A stretch of DNA of 64,000 nucleotides from an uncultured Clostridia bacterium (GTDB taxonomy: Bacteria > Bacillota > Clostridia > Christensenellales > UBA1242). This document shows, piece by piece, positions 55,149-61,616 of the stretch; position 1 is the stretch's first letter, and each line of letters begins with the position of its first letter. The stretch is from NCBI GenBank assembly GCA_934754495.1, contig CAKVHW010000004.1:70943-134942 (forward strand), read 5' to 3'. The position numbers and the translations under genes are program-made. The notes below the pieces were generated by a model. It did not search any database. It saw nothing but the letters and a program-made list of their open reading frames with translations, and was not told the origin of the DNA.

Positions 55149-55224
55149 GCCTCGGTAGCTCAGTCGGTAGAGCAGAAGACTGAAAATCTTCGTGTCGGTG
55201 GTTCGATTCCGCCCCAAGGCACCA
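55149..55224 (+). tRNA. tRNA-Phe (GAA)
   Basis: 76 nt. Anticodon arm GAAGA-CTGAAAA-TCTTC gives GAA, with CCA encoded. The acceptor GCCTCGG pairs with CCAAGGC except for a C5-A68 mismatch. It is the likely effector of the pheST T-box. Confidence 0.93.
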
Positions 55225-55259
55225 CCCTATATGGGCTGTGCTTTATAAAAATCATTTAT

Positions 55260-55335
55260 GCTGGTGTAGCTCAATAGGTAGAGCAGCTGATTTGTAATCA
55301 GCAGGTTGTGGGTTCGATTCCTATCACCAGCTCCA
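55260..55335 (+). tRNA. tRNA-Thr (TGT)
   Basis: 76 nt. Acceptor GCTGGTG with CACCAGC and encoded CCA. Anticodon arm GCTGA-TTTGTAA-TCAGC. Confidence 0.95.
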
Positions 55336-55360
55336 TTTTTTAATTAATACCTTACACCCT

Positions 55361-55436
<76 letters not shown>

Positions 55437-55443
55437 ATAATAT

Positions 55444-55528
55444 GGGAGAGTTCCAGAGCGGCCAAATGGAACAGACTGTAAATCTGTCGTCATCGACTTC
55501 GGTGGTTCGAATCCACCCTCTCCCACCA
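55444..55528 (+). tRNA. tRNA-Tyr (GTA), probable integration site
   Basis: 85 nt with a long variable arm. Acceptor GGGAGAG with CTCTCCC, encoded CCA and anticodon GTA in CTGTAAA. It is the last tRNA of the array and is followed directly by the integrase gene of the mobile element. Its 3' end is therefore the likely attachment site. Confidence 0.95.
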
Positions 55529-55536
55529 TATAAACA

Positions 55537-55575
55537 ATATTTAGTATTCGTGTCATGGTTGTAAATACTAGATAT
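55537..55575. repeat. 12-bp inverted repeat next to tRNA-Tyr
   Basis: ATATTTAGTATT (55537-55548) and AATACTAGATAT (55564-55575) match as inverted arms with one mismatch and a 15-nt spacer. It lies between the tRNA and the integrase, where an integrase core or arm site is expected. It is not followed by T's and so is not a terminator. Confidence 0.4.
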
Positions 55576-55582
55576 GGTATGT

Positions 55583-55611
55583 AGAGATAGCAAAAATGCT
55601 ATCTCTTTTTT
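55583..55611 (+). terminator. terminator of the tRNA array
   Basis: AGAGATAGCA (55583-55592) pairs perfectly with TGCTATCTCT (55597-55606), followed by a T-run. It touches the integrase stop codon on the other strand. Confidence 0.85.
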
Positions 55612-56761
55612 ATTCGTGAGTAGAATTTGAGTAGAAAAAACTGGAGTTTAATTTATTAATATTTAATAAATTAGAATCTTCAGTTATGTGTGTATATATG
55701 TTACTTGTTACTTTTGAACCTATTTGATGTCCTACCCAACTTTGTACTATATGTTCTGGAATTCCAGCATTTTTACAGTTCGTGATAAACGTATGCCTTA
55801 GATCGTGTATTGATATGTCTTTTATTCCAGCTTGTTTTAATATTTCTTTAAAATTTTCTCTTGCTATTGTGTATGAGATATTAAATATTCGGTCTTCTTT
55901 ATTTGTGTACTTTTTTAAAATCTCTATGGTTGGTTTAAACATTGTAACTGTTCTGTTACTCTGTTCATTTTTGGTTGTGTCATAGTACCCATACTGTGAA
56001 TATGATTTATTTATTGAAATTGTGTTATTGTCAAAGTTTAAATCTGTAGCATTTAAACCTAGTGCCTCACCTATCCTAAAACCTTGATATAAAATCACTA
56101 AGAATAAGTCACCCCATTTGTTATTACTACATTCTTTTATAAATTTCTCTTGTTCAGCAGGTTCTAAAGCAATGCCCTTTTCTCTAATATGTTTTGGTTT
56201 TTCTATTTGTTTCATAATATTTTTTGCAAGCATTTCAAAATCCATTGCTTTTGAAAACATTGCAAATAGTAATTCGTACACAGTTTGCCTTGTTCTTTCT
56301 GCAACTATAGAATTTAACAATTCTTGTATTTCAAGAGTTGTTATTTTTTTTATGTTTTTATTTAAAATATTTGCTGGTATGTTCCTTAGGATTTTTTCAT
56401 AGCCTTTAATTGTTATTTCTTTTACTTTTCCAATTTTAAATAATTGAACCCATTTATCATACCATTGTTTTAAAGTTATAGATTTTTCATTTTCGTTTTC
56501 AACACCCATTTGATTTTTAAGTTTGATTAAACATTCTTTTTGAGTATCAGCCGATATGTATATTTGTTTTCCGTTTAATCTTAATCTTGTATACCAAGTG
56601 TTGCATTTTTCGTTTTTGCGTATTGTTTTGCCTCTGAATTTCAATTCGCCTTGCTCCTTTAGTTTATTTTCACAAGGCTTATCAATATCAATTAAATTGT
56701 TGTTAAATTCTTTTTTGTTTGGATTTACTTCAGTAACAAATGTTTTGTAATACAATAACAT
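55610..56761 (-). CDS. int: phage-type tyrosine integrase
   Basis: The 383-residue protein has an N-terminal arm-binding domain (about 42-85, GKTIRKNEKCNTWYTRLRL with a three-stranded sheet pattern). A SAM-like core-binding domain (about 95-185) and a catalytic domain follow, with R229, H319-x-x-R322 (HDLRHTF), H345 and Y356. This layout is that of Tn916/lambda-type integrases. It faces the tRNA-Tyr gene, and its stop lies 80 bp from the tRNA end, as usual for elements that insert into tRNA genes. Confidence 0.92.
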   Translation of the reverse strand: MLLYYKTFVTEVNPNKKEFNNNLIDIDKPCENKLKEQGELKFRGKTIRKNEKCNTWYTRLRLNGKQIYISADTQKECLIKLKNQMGVENENEKSITLKQWYDKWVQLFKIGKVKEITIKGYEKILRNIPANILNKNIKKITTLEIQELLNSIVAERTRQTVYELLFAMFSKAMDFEMLAKNIMKQIEKPKHIREKGIALEPAEQEKFIKECSNNKWGDLFLVILYQGFRIGEALGLNATDLNFDNNTISINKSYSQYGYYDTTKNEQSNRTVTMFKPTIEILKKYTNKEDRIFNISYTIARENFKEILKQAGIKDISIHDLRHTFITNCKNAGIPEHIVQSWVGHQIGSKVTSNIYTHITEDSNLLNINKLNSSFFYSNSTHE

Positions 56762-56786
56762 ATTTTCGGTATTTAAAATTATATTT

Positions 56787-56879
56787 TCAAGCTTTTTTTA
56801 TATCGTGTGAATTTTCAAGTTGTGTTTCGAGTATTGAAACTGTGTCTATAAGTCTTTTTATATCTAATTGTATTTTCAT
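56787..56879 (-). CDS. possible small protein before the integrase (30 aa)
   Basis: A 30-codon frame starts at ATG 56879 with AGGA about 8 nt upstream and ends 25 nt before the integrase start. The peptide is short, charged and helical (MKIQLDIKRLIDTVSILE at its start). It fills the gap between the membrane-protein gene and int on the same strand. It could be an excisionase-like or spacer peptide; no family is recognised. Confidence 0.35.
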   Translation of the reverse strand: MKIQLDIKRLIDTVSILETQLENSHDIKKA

Positions 56880-56888
56880 TGTGGTATC

Positions 56889-57695
56889 CTACTTGTCAAT
56901 TTTTATTGTGTTTTCAAATAAAATTTCTTTTCCTTGATAATATATCTTAAATGGTTTATCAATGTTGTCATAGTTTTGTTTGAAATACATTACCAAAGTA
57001 GCTTTTTCATTAATTTTAAAGTCCACATCGTATCCAACTATTATTGCTGATGAACTTCCTGAAGGTGATATTGTTTTAGAATATCCTACTAAAAAATTAT
57101 CTGCTTCGATTGGGAGTCCATCCTTTTTTATTGTAAAATCACTTGTGTAAAAGGTTATTGTTTTTTGTGTCTTATTATTTATTTCGACCTTTACTTCAAT
57201 TTGTTCTGTAGTTGTGTTTACAGTTTTATATTGTAGTGTAATGTATTCCTGTTTTTTTTGTGTTAAAATGCATACTATTGGAATAATAATTGCTGCAATT
57301 AATATCGCACATAAAATTGGAACAAGTATCCTTTTTTTTGTTTTCTTATTTTTCTCATTTGTGTTTAATGTTGTAAGTTCTGGATTTGTAATTTTTTCAA
57401 GTTCATTATTAAGTGTTTTTATTTCTGTTTCTATTTCTGCTTCTTTATTTTTTAGCACTGTATATAGAATTCCAAGTGTTATTGCATCTATTATTAAAAT
57501 AATCAATGGATATGTTATAAAGACTGATGCTACTTCAATATTAACTTGCATCATTGACATTCCCAAAATCATTAAAAAAATGCAAGTTGCTCCTATTATA
57601 GTTGGTATAAGAAGTTTTACTTTATTTTTCTTTTTTAAATTTTTGTATTCAGAATTTTTTTGTTCTATGTTTTGCTCTAATTTTTTTTCGTCCAT
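56889..57695 (-). CDS. membrane protein with extracellular DUF4352-like domain
   Basis: The 268-residue protein has a charged N-terminus, two adjacent hydrophobic helices (about 28-80), a Glu/Lys-rich helical stretch, a third hydrophobic helix (about 122-145) and an extracytoplasmic beta-rich domain of 120 residues. That domain (TVNTTTEQIEVKVEINNKTQ, later SPSGSSSAIIVGYDV) resembles DUF4352-type immunoglobulin-like domains of Gram-positive lipoproteins. It starts directly after the repressor stop, so it is co-expressed with it in the integrated state. A superinfection-exclusion or host-modifying role is a guess. Confidence 0.6.
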   Translation of the reverse strand: MDEKKLEQNIEQKNSEYKNLKKKNKVKLLIPTIIGATCIFLMILGMSMMQVNIEVASVFITYPLIILIIDAITLGILYTVLKNKEAEIETEIKTLNNELEKITNPELTTLNTNEKNKKTKKRILVPILCAILIAAIIIPIVCILTQKKQEYITLQYKTVNTTTEQIEVKVEINNKTQKTITFYTSDFTIKKDGLPIEADNFLVGYSKTISPSGSSSAIIVGYDVDFKINEKATLVMYFKQNYDNIDKPFKIYYQGKEILFENTIKIDK

Positions 57696-58013
57696 TTATG
57701 CCTCCTGTGAATCTAGTAATGCTGTTCCGTATATTAATAATTTTTGAAAATTGTTATTTGTTAGTTTTTCACTAAGTTGTAACAATTCTTTTTTTTGTTG
57801 ATAGTTTTTTGTAATTAATTCTCTATTTTTTTCTCTTCCAACTAAATAATCAATTGACACATTGAAGTAATCAGCTAGTTTGCATAATGTTTCGATGTTT
57901 GGTTCGGTTTGACTTAATTCATAACCACTATAAGTTCTTTGTGTTATATTTAAAATTTTTGCCATTTCTTCCTGTGTAATTTTTTTTTCCTTTCTTAAAA
58001 TTGTTAAATTCAT
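57696..58013 (-). CDS. Cro/CI-type (XRE) repressor
   Basis: The first 60 residues form an HTH of the XRE family (LRKEKKITQEEMAKILNITQ, RTYSGYELSQTEPN, LADYFNVSIDYLVGR). The last 40 are helical, probably for dimerisation. At 105 residues it has no peptidase domain, so it is not released by self-cleavage. AAAGGAG precedes the ATG. It is divergent from the rightward gene set, and three operator-like 17-mers lie between. It is the likely keeper of the integrated state. Confidence 0.88.
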   Translation of the reverse strand: MNLTILRKEKKITQEEMAKILNITQRTYSGYELSQTEPNIETLCKLADYFNVSIDYLVGREKNRELITKNYQQKKELLQLSEKLTNNNFQKLLIYGTALLDSQEA

Positions 58014-58062
58014 ATATAATAATCTCCTTTTATATTAATTATTTTAAATTTTTTTAAAAAAA

Positions 58063-58141
58063 TAGCAATATTTTTGCTAAAATCATTTGACTTTAGAAAA
58101 TTTTACACTTATACTAGAAAAAAATAGAAAGTTTATTTCTA
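58063..58141. promoter_or_regulatory. three operator-like 17-mers spaced 31 bp apart
   Basis: O1 TAGCAATATTTTTGCTA (58063-58079) and O3 TAGAAAGTTTATTTCTA (58125-58141) are both perfect 6-5-6 inverted repeats. O2 TAGAAAATTTTACACTT (58094-58110) keeps the left half. Their first bases are exactly 31 bp apart, about three helical turns. O2 fills the spacer of the rightward promoter. They lie between the repressor and its divergent target genes, so binding by the repressor is the natural reading. Confidence 0.65.
58087..58115 (+). promoter_or_regulatory. rightward promoter of the element
   Basis: TTGACT (58087-58092), a 17-nt spacer and TATACT (58110-58115). Its start would lie near 58122, about 35 nt before the first rightward gene. 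Confidence 0.75.
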
Positions 58142-58156
58142 AAAAATGTGGTGCTT

Positions 58157-58504
58157 ATGACTAAAAAAGAAAATTATGTAAGTGAATACTATGAAGAATT
58201 CGATTTGATTAGTGTTCGTGATATTGAACATAAAATAGAATCAATAAAAAGAATGTTATTAAATAAATTTAGTCTTGATTTGTTTCCTTATAGAGATATT
58301 GAGTATGTAGATTTTGTATTTAAGTGCAAGGATGATATTTCATATTTTCCACTTTACACATATTTGGCTTCATACAAAACTGATTTTATTTATAAAAAAA
58401 ATAAGGTTCGTGGTTCTCTTTATATTCAGTTAGATGTTGAAAAAACACAAGCCAATATTGACATGTGTATAGATGCATTAAAATATTTAAATGTAATTAA
58501 ATAA
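58157..58504 (+). CDS. hypothetical protein, first rightward gene of the element
   Basis: A 115-residue cytoplasmic protein, rich in acidic and aromatic residues (NYVSEYYEEFDLISVRDIE at the start). It has an alternating strand-helix pattern and a helical end. No family recognised. ATG 58157 is used; a GTG at 58148 is in frame, and neither has a good ribosome binding site. As the first product of the repressed operon, an early regulatory or replication-helper role is possible. Confidence 0.55.
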   Translation: MTKKENYVSEYYEEFDLISVRDIEHKIESIKRMLLNKFSLDLFPYRDIEYVDFVFKCKDDISYFPLYTYLASYKTDFIYKKNKVRGSLYIQLDVEKTQANIDMCIDALKYLNVIK

Positions 58505-58517
58505 ATTGAGGTACATT

Positions 58518-58736
58518 ATGATAAATAGATTTAAAGTTAAGGTTAATGAAGAAGTAAAACAGTTCAAAGAACTTGATGATGCTACAAAATACATAGGTTC
58601 TATGGAACAACTTGGTTATAATTGTGAATTATTTTTTGTTACTATAGGTCTTTATGAAGAACATATTTATTCGCTTTATTCTACTCTTGAAAAAGACAAT
58701 ATTAAGGCCAATTTAAAAAGAATTGGAGTTATGTGA
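58518..58736 (+). CDS. hypothetical small protein (72 aa)
   Basis: A 72-residue soluble protein beginning MINRFKVKVNEEVKQFKEL, with a beta-alpha pattern and no membrane segment. The ATG at 58518 follows GAGGT closely. It lies 13 nt after the preceding gene and overlaps no other. Family unknown. Confidence 0.55.
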   Translation: MINRFKVKVNEEVKQFKELDDATKYIGSMEQLGYNCELFFVTIGLYEEHIYSLYSTLEKDNIKANLKRIGVM

Positions 58737-58737
58737 T

Positions 58738-58995
58738 ATGGGAATTTTTGGCTCGAATTATAAGGCATCTGACTATTATTGGCGTAACTCTGATGAATAT
58801 TTTATATTATCAGATATTAATTCAAAATTTTTAAAACGTAACAATTTTACAGGAACTGTATCAGATTTTAAAAATCGAGTTCGAAAAACTAAGCCATATA
58901 CCAGAGTTAGAACTGGTTCTGCAAATTTTAATTACAGGTATACACCAGTTTATAGAGTACAAGATTTTAAACATGGTCACATATGTGACCAGTAA
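58738..58995 (+). CDS. hypothetical small basic protein (85 aa)
   Basis: An 85-residue protein rich in Tyr, Asn and Arg (RNSDEYFILSDIN in the middle, RKTKPYTRVRTGSANFNYR near the end) and strongly basic in its second half, so nucleic-acid binding is plausible. The ATG at 58738 has GGAG 9 nt upstream, inside the previous gene. The last codons contain an 18-bp perfect palindrome, so this end of the gene is also a DNA site. Confidence 0.5.
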   Translation: MGIFGSNYKASDYYWRNSDEYFILSDINSKFLKRNNFTGTVSDFKNRVRKTKPYTRVRTGSANFNYRYTPVYRVQDFKHGHICDQ

Positions 58996-59080
58996 TGTGA
59001 TGGTGGAAACATTGTAAAAAATTCTATCCACTACCAGCAGGTAAAACCTGCTCATAAGTACCAGAGTCACATTTGTGACC
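58974..59080. repeat. cluster of palindromes with TGTGAC half-sites
   Basis: Three structures stand close together. TGGTCACATATGTGACCA (58974-58991) is a perfect 18-bp palindrome. AGCAGGT-AAA-ACCTGCT (59036-59052) is a hairpin. GTCACATTTGTGAC (59066-59079) is a palindrome with a 2-base centre. Part of the last (59059-59076) returns inverted at 63049-63066. The gap 58996-59252 otherwise has no clear gene on the plus strand, so it may be a replication or packaging region or a regulator site. Confidence 0.6.
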
Positions 59081-59082
59081 AA

Positions 59083-59115
59083 TTAGTGCTTTACATAATA
59101 TATTGTTTTTTTCAT
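59083..59115 (-). CDS. possible 10-aa leader peptide
   Basis: On the minus strand AAAGGAG is followed 8 nt later by ATG and ten codons (MKKTIYYVKH), then TAA. The same AATCTCCTTTTAT stretch stands before the repressor (58021-58033), so it may be a partial copy of that region. Real translation is uncertain. Confidence 0.25.
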   Translation of the reverse strand: MKKTIYYVKH

Positions 59116-59162
59116 TCAATAATCTCCTTTTATTTTTCTGTTTGGAATCCATGTAAAGCACT
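59085..59162. repeat. 12-bp inverted repeat with 54-nt loop
   Basis: AGTGCTTTACAT (59085-59096) and ATGTAAAGCACT (59151-59162) are perfect inverted copies. They enclose the possible leader peptide's ribosome binding site. Confidence 0.5.
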
Positions 59163-59252
59163 TTAATTGATATATTCTAAGCAACTGCAGTGTTTAGTGT
59201 ATATATAGTAATTGATGGTGGCGACCGGTGAAAAGACGCAAAGGAATTAAAT

Positions 59253-59543
59253 ATGAACGAAGATAGAAATGAAACAAAGTATATTGGTAGATTTTTAGGG
59301 TGTCAAGTAAAGGAACGTAAAGACAAAACTGACAAATACGGTGTGATCACAATTGCCTATCATGGTGTCAGATCGGACAACAAAGAACCTTGGTATTCTG
59401 TGCAAGATTTATTTGTATCAGTAGAAAATATGAAAGAAGTTTGTGCAGATATTCCTTTTGACTCGAAAGTAGAAGTTCAATTTGTAACAGGCTTGACTCC
59501 TGGTTCAAAGCAAAGAATTTCTAAACTTACAATAATTGAATAA
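59253..59543 (+). CDS. small protein, candidate ssDNA-binding protein
   Basis: The 96-residue protein is predicted all-beta with short loops (KYIGRFLGCQVKERKDKTDK, later SKVEVQFVTGLTPGSKQRIS). It is basic, with exposed aromatic residues (Tyr, Trp) in the middle. Size, strand pattern and position fit an OB-fold single-strand binding protein such as inovirus gV. No signature motif exists for that family, so this is a structural guess. AAGGA lies 8 nt before the ATG. Confidence 0.45.
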   Translation: MNEDRNETKYIGRFLGCQVKERKDKTDKYGVITIAYHGVRSDNKEPWYSVQDLFVSVENMKEVCADIPFDSKVEVQFVTGLTPGSKQRISKLTIIE

Positions 59544-59571
59544 CTCATAAAAATATTTGGTATGGTATTTT

Positions 59572-59599
59572 CTTAAAAGTAATCCCGGGCACTTTTAAG
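59572..59599 (+). repeat. hairpin with CCCGGG in its loop
   Basis: CTTAAAAGT (59572-59580) and ACTTTTAAG (59591-59599) form a perfect 9-bp stem around the 10-nt loop AATCCCGGGC. No T-run follows, so it is not a standard terminator. GC-rich loops on AT-rich stems are typical of rolling-circle origins and of inovirus packaging signals; either is inference. Confidence 0.5.
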
Positions 59600-59635
59600 T
59601 GAATATAAATTTTAAAAAGGTAAGGTTAATAAGTT

Positions 59636-59947
59636 ATGGCTTATAGAATTCAAGTAACAGCCGTCACAAAAAGACCAACAGGTCAAAAGGATAAGTATGG
59701 CCGAAAAAAATGGGAAACTGTTAATACAAAGACCCATACAGAAGGTAAAAAAGTTACTTTCAAAGACATGAAAATGTCAATGTTTGAAGCGGCTAAGAAA
59801 AACAAAAATGTTTATGTGGATTATGGTGATAGGCTTTCTATTAGGAAAACTAGAGTAATTAATTCTGTTACTACTAAAAATCCTGACGGCACAAAAACGG
59901 TTCAATACTTTAAAAAGGTGAAAGAACCTAAAAAGAATACAAAATAA
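59636..59947 (+). CDS. hypothetical basic protein (103 aa)
   Basis: A 103-residue protein with more than 25 Lys/Arg and no membrane segment (TAVTKRPTGQKDKYGRKKW near the start, FKKVKEPKKNTK at the end). A nucleic-acid-binding role is likely. AAGGTAAGG precedes the ATG at 59636. Two terminator-like hairpins follow, separating it from the membrane-protein genes. Family unknown. Confidence 0.55.
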   Translation: MAYRIQVTAVTKRPTGQKDKYGRKKWETVNTKTHTEGKKVTFKDMKMSMFEAAKKNKNVYVDYGDRLSIRKTRVINSVTTKNPDGTKTVQYFKKVKEPKKNTK

Positions 59948-59960
59948 TTATTAAATATTT

Positions 59961-59989
59961 AAAGAAATACATATAGCATATTTCTTTTT
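59961..59989 (+). terminator. first of two tandem terminators
   Basis: AAAGAAATA (59961-59969) pairs with TATTTCTTT (59979-59987), with T's at the end. The stem is AT-only and weak. Confidence 0.5.
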
Positions 59990-59998
59990 ACTAGAAAG

Positions 59999-60033
59999 AT
60001 AAGGCTGACGCTATTATGTTGGTCTTATTTTTT
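59999..60033 (+). terminator. second of two tandem terminators
   Basis: ATAAGGCTGAC (59999-60009) pairs with GTTGGTCTTAT (60018-60028), with three G-T pairs, then six T's. Confidence 0.65.
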
Positions 60034-60066
60034 AAAATTAAAATTAAAAATATATGGAGGTAAAAT

Positions 60067-60270
60067 ATGAATAAATTTTGGAAAGTTTTTTTAACTGTAA
60101 TAGGTGTAGTTTTAATAATTGCCCTACTTGCAGCATTAACACTTTGGATTATTTCTTTCACAAAAGATATGACTTTTGTTGAATATTTGAAATCTATTTT
60201 TTCAAAACCTAAAACAACCAAAGCAAATTTATTACAAATGATACCATATTCACCTATAAAAATAGTTTAA
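60067..60270 (+). CDS. small single-pass membrane protein (67 aa)
   Basis: The 67-residue protein starts MNKFWK, then has one hydrophobic helix (about 7-32) and a short Lys-containing tail that ends amphipathically. GGAGG lies 7 nt before the ATG. Its size and single helix would suit a filamentous-phage coat-like or assembly protein, but the acidic N-terminus of typical coat proteins is missing. The opening is nearly repeated in the 63088 gene (MNNFWK). Function unknown. Confidence 0.55.
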   Translation: MNKFWKVFLTVIGVVLIIALLAALTLWIISFTKDMTFVEYLKSIFSKPKTTKANLLQMIPYSPIKIV

Positions 60271-60284
60271 GGTAGGTATATAAT

Positions 60285-61616
60285 ATGGAAAAAACTAAAA
60301 AAATCTTAAAGATAGTAGGCATTGTCCTGCTATCTATATTATTTATTCTAGCCATTCTTCTTGATATTTGGTTTATTTACATCAAGTATCACGCACCTGA
60401 AAAGGTTTCTTCTAAGACATTTGAAGTTGGTTATCAAGTAACAACTGGTGGTAATAAAAAGGCTTTTATTGAAGTCAATTATAAGTCTAATGATGAGAAA
60501 AATGGTTATGAACTTTTTGATATAAAATACAATTATATGCTTGATGAAAATCAAGATAGGTTTTACTCTCAAGGCCTACAATATGTAGGTATTGATAACA
60601 ATATAGATTGGTCTTTTGTTAAAGACGGTAGACGTGAACCGGAAGATAAGTCTAAACTTGTAAAAGAAAGTAGCGGATTTATCTCAGTTTGTAAATATCA
60701 TTTTCATAATTGGTTTGGTAATTTTAGGGCAAAATCTGGTGTTGGACAATTCAATTATGCTTCAGCAGATAACTACTCTACAACAAATATTTCCACAAAT
60801 CCTATAAATGATTCAACAAAGTTTAAAATTCAAATTGGTGATGATTTATATTTGATGAAGTTCAAAGGTAAGAAAAAAATTGCTGAAGATTATAACTTTG
60901 TCACTCGTGAACAGGCTGATTATCAAAATAATTTTCTTGTTGTAGATTTTCATTACAATGACTATTATGCTTACGAAGATTATAATTTCTTTTCCAGAAT
61001 GCTTTTTAATGCTGTAAAAGGAATGGAACGTGGAACATCTCAAGATATTATTTTTGAATTTGGTGATATGTTTAATTTTTACAAATGGGATCCTAATGCT
61101 CAAGTCTACACTGATAACAATGGTAGTACTTCAGTAGGCGAAGATGAACTTACTTGGTTTGGTAAATTATTTAAACGTGTTATTGACACACAAAAGGTTG
61201 TTGAAGATATTAAATCCTATTATGTAATAACTGTAAACGTTTCAGCAGATGGTGCAAAAGTGGCTACCGATAGTATATTTAATGCTGTAGCAGGAAAGTC
61301 AAATTTTAACACAACTGGCTCATATATTACAAATGATTACTTTTATGGTAGAAGAGTAAAACATGTTACTCTTGATGATTTTACTTTTGTTGATACATCA
61401 ACCATTAATACTTTTAAATTGTGCTTAAGTAATAAATTTATAAAAGATAATATTGACAACAAAAAGTATATTGTTTTGAAAGTAGAAATTGATTTAGACA
61501 AATTATCTCAATTGAATTTTTCTTTCGCAGGGTTTACTGATAATGCCTTTAATGAATTCGAAGTTTATAAAATTTTCACCATTAAGGACGGAACTGCAAT
61601 GGAGGTGAACCTATGA
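60285..61616 (+). CDS. membrane-anchored extracellular protein (443 aa)
   Basis: The protein has an N-terminal signal-anchor (about 7-32, preceded by MEKTKKILK) and about 410 outside residues. These are rich in Tyr, Asn, Asp and Phe, with a beta-strand pattern. Only two cysteines are visible (about residues 133 and 385). No sortase motif is seen at the C-terminus. No family recognised. It overlaps the next gene by four bases (ATGA), so both are made together. A virion tip, adhesin or assembly factor is possible from context. Confidence 0.6.
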   Translation: MEKTKKILKIVGIVLLSILFILAILLDIWFIYIKYHAPEKVSSKTFEVGYQVTTGGNKKAFIEVNYKSNDEKNGYELFDIKYNYMLDENQDRFYSQGLQYVGIDNNIDWSFVKDGRREPEDKSKLVKESSGFISVCKYHFHNWFGNFRAKSGVGQFNYASADNYSTTNISTNPINDSTKFKIQIGDDLYLMKFKGKKKIAEDYNFVTREQADYQNNFLVVDFHYNDYYAYEDYNFFSRMLFNAVKGMERGTSQDIIFEFGDMFNFYKWDPNAQVYTDNNGSTSVGEDELTWFGKLFKRVIDTQKVVEDIKSYYVITVNVSADGAKVATDSIFNAVAGKSNFNTTGSYITNDYFYGRRVKHVTLDDFTFVDTSTINTFKLCLSNKFIKDNIDNKKYIVLKVEIDLDKLSQLNFSFAGFTDNAFNEFEVYKIFTIKDGTAMEVNL

